Positions 17,912 to 23,201 of a stretch of DNA of 23,201 nt are shown piece after piece; within the stretch, counting starts at the first letter, position 1, and every line of letters begins with the position of its first letter. This DNA is from a virus. The notes beneath the pieces were generated by a model, which saw nothing but the letters and a program-made list of their open reading frames with translations, was not told where the DNA came from and ran no database searches. A program made the translations under genes and the position numbers. The DNA lies in the IMG/VR virus record IMGVR_UViG_3300034102_000611, positions 1 through 23,201 of that record; one strand, given 5' to 3'.

Positions 17912-18412
17912 ATGATAAAACTTGATGATGTTGTTGAATTTATTCACAACCCTTTAGCATACGAACAAAAACTAGTTTCATTAATAAACACTAAGGGGGA
18001 GCAAATCCTCCTTAGTTCTTTTAGCGAGCTATATAATGAAAACTCTACTATTAAAGTAGAAGGCATGGAAAAGTTTTGTGTTAACATATACAATAAGTGC
18101 CAATATCTATCTTTGAAATATGATCACAGTGGTCCAATAACGTGTCATGCGTTTATTGCAAAAGATGACGCACCGTCATTCCCACTACACACTGATCCTG
18201 ATGACGTTATAATCTTATGTGTTGAAGGTACTAAAAAGCTTCTCATTAAGAATGAATATATAATACTAGAAGCTGGTGATGATGTCTATATTCCCGCAAA
18301 TACGCCACATCAAGCTTTCAATGAAAAAGCTTCATTTACATTGAGTTTTGGTTTAGAAAAATTTCTTAAAGATAAAGCGAAGTTATATAATGAATTGGAT
18401 GTTCTACCTTAA
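17912..18412 (+). CDS. JmjC/cupin-type putative Fe(II)/2-oxoglutarate oxygenase
   Basis: The 166-residue protein has a single cupin fold pattern. H93-x-D95 occurs in SFPLHTDPDDVIILCVEGTK and the second metal histidine is His133 in AGDDVYIPANTPHQAF. The sequence HxD ... V-x-G-x-K-(K/R) ... GD-x-x-Y-(I/L)-P ... PH is that of JmjC-like cupins such as the ribosomal oxygenases (YcfD, MINA53, NO66), which hydroxylate Arg or His in proteins; Lys109 would be a candidate 2-oxoglutarate contact. It is shorter than those enzymes and lacks a recognisable extra domain. Its end overlaps the radical SAM gene by 23 bases, so the two are translated together, which suggests it acts in the same modification pathway. 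Other cupin roles, such as binding without catalysis, are possible. Confidence 0.7.
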   Translation: MIKLDDVVEFIHNPLAYEQKLVSLINTKGEQILLSSFSELYNENSTIKVEGMEKFCVNIYNKCQYLSLKYDHSGPITCHAFIAKDDAPSFPLHTDPDDVIILCVEGTKKLLIKNEYIILEAGDDVYIPANTPHQAFNEKASFTLSFGLEKFLKDKAKLYNELDVLP

Positions 18413-19448
18413 AACGACAGAGACATGTAATCTTAATTGTCGTCATTGCTTTACAAATGGAATAAATGGACCAAAGATATATTGGGACAAAGACAAAGTA
18501 AAAGATTGGGTCGACAGATTTATTCAAACAACAAATAAAGATGATACGATCCATTGTGAATTTCACGGCGGTGAACCATTTTTAGTTGATGTTGAAGAAA
18601 TGAAAGCAGTGCATAATTACTGCAATACTCTCCATCCTAATATGACTTGGGGAGCAACTACTAATTTAGTTTTTAAATTAAAAGAAGAGCATAAAGACTT
18701 TATTAAAAACGAATTAGGTAATCGCTTAGGAACTTCTTGGGATCCTAAGATTAGATTTGATAATGATAAGCAATTAAAGCTTTGGTTGGATAACCTTAAA
18801 GAGTTATTGGCTCAAGGTACAACTATCAGATTGTTTATCAGTGTCACTAAAGATACTATTGCAATAGAACCAATTTACTTGTTGACTTGGATTAAATCTC
18901 TAGGTGTTCAAGAAGTATCATTTGAAAGATTGACTGGGAATGGAAGTGCTTTAAAGCATCCTGATATATTCCCGTCAAATATAGAACAAGATGCATGGTT
19001 TTTAAAAATGCATGAGCAGTCTATATTATATGAGACTAGAGATTGGTTTGATAATGACTTCTTAGAAACGATTTACTCTAAGTTTGAAACTGGATTTACT
19101 AAGGGCGGCACATTTTGCAGAGATTGCGAAGAAAAGATCTTTACATTAAATGCAGATGGTTCTATTTCAGGTTGTCCTAATTCAGCACCTGAATTTCAGT
19201 TTGGGCATATAAATGACTCAGTCGAAGACCTTATAAATAGTCCTATAAGATTAGAAAATATGGCATGTGAAAAGAGCAGAAATGATTTTTGCTATTCATG
19301 TGAAGTATTTGAACATTGTGGAGGCGACTGTCATCAATTAGCTTGGCAAGATGACATTTGCGCAGCTCCAAAAAGCTTAATGAAATTATTATCAACACAA
19401 ACAAAGAAAGTTTGGATGATTAAGGAAGAATATGGCAACACTAGATAA
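18390..19448 (+). CDS. Radical SAM-SPASM peptide/protein-modifying enzyme (first)
   Basis: The 352-residue protein has the radical SAM cluster motif CNLNCRHC (Cys13, 17, 20), which binds the [4Fe-4S] cluster that cleaves S-adenosylmethionine, and GGEP at 60-63, which contacts SAM. The C-terminal part is a SPASM domain with auxiliary-cluster cysteines: Cys243, 246, 262 (GSISGC), 293, then 301, 304, 310, 314 and 324 in the spacing C-x2-C-x5-C-x3-C-x9-C. Such enzymes (anaerobic sulfatase-maturing enzymes, sactipeptide and related maturases) act on peptide or protein substrates. The end of this gene overlaps the start of the CHxS-tailed protein gene by 17 bases, so enzyme and candidate substrate are probably coupled. 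The SPASM domain argues against QueE, the common phage radical SAM enzyme. The start may be ATG 18390 or 18399. Confidence 0.9.
   Translation: MNWMFYLKTTETCNLNCRHCFTNGINGPKIYWDKDKVKDWVDRFIQTTNKDDTIHCEFHGGEPFLVDVEEMKAVHNYCNTLHPNMTWGATTNLVFKLKEEHKDFIKNELGNRLGTSWDPKIRFDNDKQLKLWLDNLKELLAQGTTIRLFISVTKDTIAIEPIYLLTWIKSLGVQEVSFERLTGNGSALKHPDIFPSNIEQDAWFLKMHEQSILYETRDWFDNDFLETIYSKFETGFTKGGTFCRDCEEKIFTLNADGSISGCPNSAPEFQFGHINDSVEDLINSPIRLENMACEKSRNDFCYSCEVFEHCGGDCHQLAWQDDICAAPKSLMKLLSTQTKKVWMIKEEYGNTR
19422..19428 (+). promoter_or_regulatory. Shine-Dalgarno of the CHxS-tailed protein gene
   Basis: AAGGAAG lies inside the end of the radical SAM gene, with its AGGA core five bases before the ATG at 19432. 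It is among the stronger ribosome binding sites in the window and fits a product needed in larger amount than the enzyme. Confidence 0.65.
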
Positions 19449-20004
19449 TCCCATTAACCCGCAGAATATCGCAAATCGATATTCAGATTACGTAACTGCT
19501 GTTGCTAATGCAGGAATTACTTGGGGCAATAATGCAAAGCCCTTTGAAGAAATGGATGTTAATCAATTTGGCGGAGACACTAGTGGTCGCGCTATTAGTA
19601 TTACAGGCAACAGTATTGGTGAAGTTGGTACTGTAATAACAGCTATAAACATTTACAATACTTTAGTAACTGAAACTGCAACATACACAAATATTAGAAA
19701 TTTGCGTGCAATACTAAACGTTGAGGGCGGCGGTGGTAACACTGGTTCACGCCCAAATCCTGGTGTTATATACGATGGCACAGCTGTTGCACATATGAAT
19801 GCTGACTATAGACAAAGTATCGGTACTCCTGATGCTTCAAACGTTTCATCTGGTGATGAAGTTACGAGTGCCAATTTACAACAGTTCTTTACTAACTTAG
19901 CAACTAGTTATAATACAGCAAGAGGTACTACGACTACTGTTCAAACTAACGTATGTCATGCTTCTTGTCATTCATCATGCCATGGTTCTAGAGGAAGAAG
20001 ATAA
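19432..20004 (+). CDS. Virion-like protein with C-terminal (CHxS)3-RGRR tail, candidate modification substrate
   Basis: The 190-residue protein starts ATLDNPINPQNIANRYSDYV and is otherwise Gly/Thr/Asn-rich (NAGITWGNNAKPFEEMDVNQ, a GGGGNTGSRPNPG loop at 99-111), the composition of a phage tail or fibre protein rather than an enzyme. It has no transmembrane segment or signal peptide. All cysteines are in the last 16 residues: CHAS-CHSS-CHGS-RGRR, with Cys175, 179, 183 each followed by His. Lying between two radical SAM-SPASM genes, with 17 bases of overlap with the first, it looks like a RiPP-like substrate: residues 1-170 as carrier/virion part and the tail as core. An alternative is a metal-binding tip like those of PAAR or P2 gpV spikes. 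I recognise the type from marine phages but cannot name a function. Confidence 0.75.
   Translation: MATLDNPINPQNIANRYSDYVTAVANAGITWGNNAKPFEEMDVNQFGGDTSGRAISITGNSIGEVGTVITAINIYNTLVTETATYTNIRNLRAILNVEGGGGNTGSRPNPGVIYDGTAVAHMNADYRQSIGTPDASNVSSGDEVTSANLQQFFTNLATSYNTARGTTTTVQTNVCHASCHSSCHGSRGRR
19954..20001 (+). other. (Cys-His-x-Ser)3-RGRR C-terminal motif
   Basis: Codons 175-190 of the virion-like protein encode CHAS, CHSS, CHGS and then RGRR directly before the stop. Codon use differs between the three units (for example TGT CAT GCT TCT against TGC CAT GGT TCT), so the repeat is kept at protein level rather than being a recent duplication. The Arg codons overlap the ribosome binding site of the next gene. 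Confidence 0.85.
19991..19997 (+). promoter_or_regulatory. Probable Shine-Dalgarno of the gene at 20007
   Basis: GAGGAAG lies within the RGRR codons; its GAGGA core is 11 bases before the ATG at 20007, a little far, while the following GAAG is nearer. The site may constrain the RGRR coding sequence. Confidence 0.4.
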
Positions 20005-20006
20005 CA

Positions 20007-20723
20007 ATGAATTTAGTGAATACAATCGTTCCAATATCAATCGAAGATCTAAAAAAATACTTCACAGATAAAAACGTTTACTATATTATAAATTATAAAG
20101 ATAGTAAACTAAAGGGTGCTAAGCTACTAACATATCTAAGTAACCTTGATATTCCTTGCAATATTGATTTAGCTAATTTAGATGAAGTTGAAAAATACGA
20201 ACTACTAGATGAATATTTCAAATCGTCTATGATCGTGAATATTCCTTCTCTTGAGTTTTTAGCAATGGATGTATTAAAAGAAGCTAAAGGATTAACTGCT
20301 GAGGTTATTCATCGAGACTTTATTGAATCACATGCAGAAATTTTAGAAACATGGATTACTAAACTTGATAGTCTTACAATTTTTAATATGAGCATTGTTG
20401 GTGATAGCCATTTCGAAGAGTTCATCAAACAATTCCCTGTATCTGAAGACCAAGATTTAACTGGTGTAAATTTTATTAGTTTATTAAAACACACTGAGTT
20501 TTATGATTTTTATAAAAAAATTGACAGATCAAAATTAAAATTTTATTCTCATTATTTTAAAGATTATATGTTTAAGGGTAAAAGTCTATTTTCATTCTGG
20601 GCTAACGACAATAATCCATTATTTTTGTTGACATATGGAATCGCTGAAGGATTAGTAGATCCACAACAATATAATGAGGCTAAAAGACAAACCATAGAGG
20701 AATCAAATGTTACACTTATTTAA
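20007..20723 (+). CDS. Unrecognised 238-residue protein of the radical SAM cassette
   Basis: I do not recognise this family. The product is acidic and mixed alpha/beta: it begins VNTIVPISIEDLKKYFTDKN, then a predicted strand-helix region (VYYIINYKDSKLKGAKLLTY) that looks like a small Rossmann-like or sensor unit, then mostly helices rich in Lys, Asp and aromatic residues (FYDFYKKIDRSKLKFYSHYF). It has one cysteine (in DIPCNIDL), no metal-binding motif, no membrane segment and no signal peptide. It lies two bases after the CHxS-tailed gene, and its end overlaps the next gene by 17 bases. By position it is a candidate helper, such as a substrate-presenting or leader-binding protein for the two radical SAM enzymes, or a chaperone for the modified protein; nothing in the sequence proves either. 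Confidence 0.7.
   Translation: MNLVNTIVPISIEDLKKYFTDKNVYYIINYKDSKLKGAKLLTYLSNLDIPCNIDLANLDEVEKYELLDEYFKSSMIVNIPSLEFLAMDVLKEAKGLTAEVIHRDFIESHAEILETWITKLDSLTIFNMSIVGDSHFEEFIKQFPVSEDQDLTGVNFISLLKHTEFYDFYKKIDRSKLKFYSHYFKDYMFKGKSLFSFWANDNNPLFLLTYGIAEGLVDPQQYNEAKRQTIEESNVTLI
20696..20701 (+). promoter_or_regulatory. Shine-Dalgarno of the gene at 20707
   Basis: AGAGGA lies five bases before the ATG, inside the upstream gene. It is a strong site at ideal spacing and supports the overlapping start. Confidence 0.65.
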
Positions 20724-21801
20724 TAAAACTTATCTAGAATTTGATGATAATATCGAAATCAATTTCGATCGCGTTGTTATTTCGAATCAATATGGAATTC
20801 CAATGCATCAAGAATTGGATAAAGTTTCTTATGGTGAATTAATTCAATATGGTAAATCATACGATGAAGTTATATCGCCAGACATAATCGGGTTTGTAAA
20901 AACATTAAAAGAGTTTAGTGATGCGTCCGGTAAAAAGATTATCATATATTGTGATAAAGAAGCATACAAGAAATTCATTGCACAGTGGTTTAAAATACTT
21001 TTACCATTAGCAGACTATACAACATTTAAAACTATTATAGATCATACCATATACAATCAACGGATAGTTTCTAATACTCAATTATCTTCAGTCTATGCAT
21101 TAAATCAAACTACATTGTGGGAAAGTTTAGATGATTTAGAATCACATTGGTCAACAGTTAATAAACCAACCGATGCTAAAATAGTAGAATTTAAGTCACT
21201 TGGTTTAAATTTATCTTATGAGTTGCTATTAGCAGATTATCTTTCAGGTTCTACTAATTATGAAGTAGAACTTAGAAAGACAATGCATACATTTTTGCGT
21301 AGGTGGTTTAAAGAAGTATTTACTGATAATCGCCAAATGGTATTATTAAATATTGGCAATCATAGATTCCAAACCGCGCTTGGCATAGATGCGTCTACAA
21401 TTGATATTACTAGCGTAGATCCATTAGCAAATATTACACAATTAAGCGCTTATGCTGACGATACAATTTGGGAGCAACAGGGTATTTTTTGTGACTTAGA
21501 AGATTTAAGTCAACAACAAATCGATGCGTTAACTTCAACTATCATGGACATCTGTGAAAAGTTTGAAGGTATGGAAGTTGATCGTTCTATGTTTTCAATA
21601 TTTAATTATCTGGGTGCAGCATCTAGAAATGAGTTAACTAAGGTTGAGATGGATGAACTATTAGACTTTATTATTGATAAACCATTTGATACCAATTTAG
21701 TTCCACGCTTCGATTTTCAAAATGTTAACTTTGTATTAATGCTTTATTTCTTACGTCAAAAATATGAAAGTGCCGATTTAAGTAAATTTAAATTGGTATA
21801 G
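20707..21801 (+). CDS. Unrecognised 364-residue protein of the radical SAM cassette
   Basis: I do not recognise a family. The N-terminus MLHLFNKTYLEFDDNIEINF is followed by a strand-helix pattern (DRVVISNQYGIPMHQELDKV; KKIIIYCDKEAYKKFIAQWF) that suggests an alpha/beta domain in residues 1-110. The rest appears largely helical and acidic. There are three cysteines (in IIIYCDKE, IFCDLE and DICEK) with no cluster or nucleotide-binding motif, and no signal peptide or membrane span. Start: the ATG at 20707 with AGAGGA five bases upstream. It overlaps the previous gene by 17 bases and ends one base before the second radical SAM gene. Like its upstream neighbour it may hold or recognise the substrate for the radical SAM enzymes. 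That idea is from context only. Confidence 0.72.
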   Translation: MLHLFNKTYLEFDDNIEINFDRVVISNQYGIPMHQELDKVSYGELIQYGKSYDEVISPDIIGFVKTLKEFSDASGKKIIIYCDKEAYKKFIAQWFKILLPLADYTTFKTIIDHTIYNQRIVSNTQLSSVYALNQTTLWESLDDLESHWSTVNKPTDAKIVEFKSLGLNLSYELLLADYLSGSTNYEVELRKTMHTFLRRWFKEVFTDNRQMVLLNIGNHRFQTALGIDASTIDITSVDPLANITQLSAYADDTIWEQQGIFCDLEDLSQQQIDALTSTIMDICEKFEGMEVDRSMFSIFNYLGAASRNELTKVEMDELLDFIIDKPFDTNLVPRFDFQNVNFVLMLYFLRQKYESADLSKFKLV

Positions 21802-21802
21802 C

Positions 21803-22855
21803 ATGCGTGATTATATCATTGAAAAAAAACGTGATCCAGAACAAGAATATACACTTCATTTATTTGAATATTGTAATTTAAGATGTTCTTTTTGCTGGCA
21901 AGATCATGATAATACAGTAGGGATTGACTCAGTACTTGAGAAATTAATCCCTATTGAAAAATTCCTAACTACTGAAAAAAGTAGTTCAGTCGTATTTAAT
22001 GCTATGGGTGGAGAAGTATTTGCTCCACAAATATTTGATCAAAAGCTTTTACAAGCATACAAAGATTTATCACTCGGCATCAAGAATTTAGCAATCAAGT
22101 ATAATAAGACTGCTAAAGTTAATTGGGTAACTAATTTAGTTACTAACAAATATGACGAGATTGAAGAATTACTTAAGTATTCAAATGACATCGGTTTAAA
22201 AGCGGAGATCGTAACATCTTATGATCCACGTGGTAGATTTAACATAAACGATTTCGTGCAATTTAAACAAAGTATGGATTACTTTGGCGATAGAGTTACA
22301 TGCATTAGTATGCTATTATCTGCGCCAAATATTGAATACATTCTAAAAGATAAAGATCCGTATTTTAAAAAGCTTTATGATGAAGGCAAATACATCTACT
22401 TTGATTATTATATGCCTGATGAAACAGCTGAGTCTCAATCACCCACTGATGAGCAAATGCTTAAAGCTTTTAAACATTTTATAGATAATTATCCAAAGGT
22501 AGATCCTATTCGTGGTTGGATCGAAAATGATTTTAACTATGTTTCGTGCAGAACTAGTAAATTAGTTTTAGCTGATGGAACTATGTGCAATTGCGGCAAC
22601 TTGGTTCAAGATGAGAAGTCTATTAAATTTTACTCGAGTAAAATTGAAGCGATGGATAACTCTAGGATTGAAGATAGTTTCCTTGAAAAATATAATTGTG
22701 CATCGTGTGAATATTTAGATCGTTGTGGTATGGGTTGCTTTATGCAACATGATTATAAATTTAGAGAAGAACTTGATGAGTGTGTCTACAAACTTACGCA
22801 CAGATATATCGACGATGTACGACTACGAAGAAGAGCAAAAGCCTCTATCAGTTGA
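21803..22855 (+). CDS. Radical SAM-SPASM peptide/protein-modifying enzyme (second)
   Basis: The 350-residue protein has CNLRCSFC (Cys24, 28, 31) for the catalytic [4Fe-4S] cluster and AMGGEVF with the SAM-contacting GGE at 69-71. The C-terminal SPASM-like region has Cys249, 262 and 264 (GTMCNCGN), then Cys299, 302, 308, 312 and 327 with spacing C-x2-C-x5-C-x3-C-x14-C. It shares with the first enzyme a TNLV motif (110-113 here, 91-94 there) and S-(W/Y)-D-P-x-x-R-F (139-146 here, 116-123 there), so the two are probably related but have diverged. The start lies one base after the upstream stop, with no strong Shine-Dalgarno, so translation is probably coupled. It likely modifies the same substrate as the first enzyme at other residues, or acts with it as a pair. 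This is inference. Confidence 0.88.
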   Translation: MRDYIIEKKRDPEQEYTLHLFEYCNLRCSFCWQDHDNTVGIDSVLEKLIPIEKFLTTEKSSSVVFNAMGGEVFAPQIFDQKLLQAYKDLSLGIKNLAIKYNKTAKVNWVTNLVTNKYDEIEELLKYSNDIGLKAEIVTSYDPRGRFNINDFVQFKQSMDYFGDRVTCISMLLSAPNIEYILKDKDPYFKKLYDEGKYIYFDYYMPDETAESQSPTDEQMLKAFKHFIDNYPKVDPIRGWIENDFNYVSCRTSKLVLADGTMCNCGNLVQDEKSIKFYSSKIEAMDNSRIEDSFLEKYNCASCEYLDRCGMGCFMQHDYKFREELDECVYKLTHRYIDDVRLRRRAKASIS

Positions 22856-23201
22856 AGTACCTACGCATATTGAAGTTTCTTTAGATACTGTTCCAACCGC
22901 ACACCCATATTTGCCTCGTCTTTGTGCTAGACAAGGTTATGTTTTTATGTGGCATACAACGCGCGATAAAGAACCTGATCTATATGAGTTATCACAAAGT
23001 GCAAAAAATGAAAAGCAATGGTTTACTACTAAAGATCCAAATGGTATTGAATTAGTCTTATCATTGATACATGAGTATGATGATGAAGTGATTATTGGGT
23101 GTGTTAAATCTGCAGGTTATTTGGCAAATAAATCTAACGAATATCTACGTGCGCTTTTAAAAGGCGCATGGAAAGATTTAATAGATATATTTGGGCATAA
23201 A
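22815..23201 (+). CDS. Unrecognised protein, 5' part only
   Basis: An ATG at 22815 opens a frame of 129 codons that runs to the right edge of the window without a stop. The product starts MYDYEEEQKPLSVEVPTHIE and contains ARQGYVFMWHTTRDKEPDLY and EYDDEVIIGCVKSAGYLANK; I do not recognise the family. It overlaps the second radical SAM gene by 41 bases, which is more than elsewhere in the window, and no clear Shine-Dalgarno precedes the ATG, so the start is uncertain; a later in-frame ATG occurs in the codons for VFMW. Codon use and AT-richness match the neighbours and no other frame is open here, which supports a real gene. Confidence 0.6.
   Translation, partial: MYDYEEEQKPLSVEVPTHIEVSLDTVPTAHPYLPRLCARQGYVFMWHTTRDKEPDLYELSQSAKNEKQWFTTKDPNGIELVLSLIHEYDDEVIIGCVKSAGYLANKSNEYLRALLKGAWKDLIDIFGHK

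Noticed and set aside
19232-19239. Exact TATAAATA octamer inside the first radical SAM gene, about 190 bases before the tailed-protein gene
   Set aside because: It lies within coding sequence, and a few such octamers are expected by chance on each strand in DNA this AT-rich. No leader or other signal supports it.
18390-19448. Radical SAM gene as phage QueE (7-deazaguanine synthesis)
   Set aside because: QueE is shorter and lacks a SPASM domain; both enzymes here have a C-terminal auxiliary-cluster cysteine set, and no queC, queD or folE-like gene is nearby.
19954-19989. CHASCH and CHSSCH as heme c attachment motifs
   Set aside because: The usual motif is CxxCH; here the spacing is CxxxCH. 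The protein has no signal peptide and no cytochrome-like region, so heme binding is unlikely.

Overview
This window is an AT-rich, densely packed piece of a tailed-phage genome. Every credible gene is on the + strand, gaps are 0-40 bases, and several neighbours overlap. The order of recognisable genes (tail-tube cap, gp53, gp27, gp5-like, GH19 lysin, gp25, gp6, gp7-like, gp8) is the baseplate module of a T4-like contractile-tail phage. The low GC, the modular fibre proteins and the DUF4815-type giant protein resemble marine T4-like phages of bacteria such as SAR11 or picocyanobacteria, but nothing in the window fixes the host.

Layout. Positions 1-5166 hold the end of a tube cap/junction protein, gp53, the gp27-like hub, a gp5-like spike without its lysozyme domain, and a separate protein ending in a GH19 peptidoglycan hydrolase. 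Positions 5178-10143 hold the wedge: gp25, gp6, a short gp7/gpI-like protein and gp8 with inserted modules. A T4-late-type promoter element (TATAAATA) lies just before gp8. Positions 10166-17910 hold a 2134-residue structural protein, a small coiled-coil protein and a tail-fibre-like protein.

The most interesting region is 17912-22855. It is a tightly coupled cassette of a JmjC/cupin-type putative oxygenase, a radical SAM-SPASM enzyme, a 190-residue virion-like protein, two unrecognised proteins, and a second radical SAM-SPASM enzyme. The virion-like protein ends in three tandem Cys-His-x-Ser units followed by RGRR, and these are its only cysteines. This looks like a RiPP-type modification system whose substrate is the C-terminal tip of a phage structural protein: the radical SAM enzymes, and perhaps the cupin, would act on Cys, His, Ser or Arg of the tail during virion assembly. 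The family assignments are well supported by motifs; the substrate link is inferred from co-localisation and composition. A further gene starts at 22815 and runs off the right edge.

No tRNA, rRNA, CRISPR, insertion sequence, integrase or replication origin was seen. There is no gene-free stretch above 300 bases.
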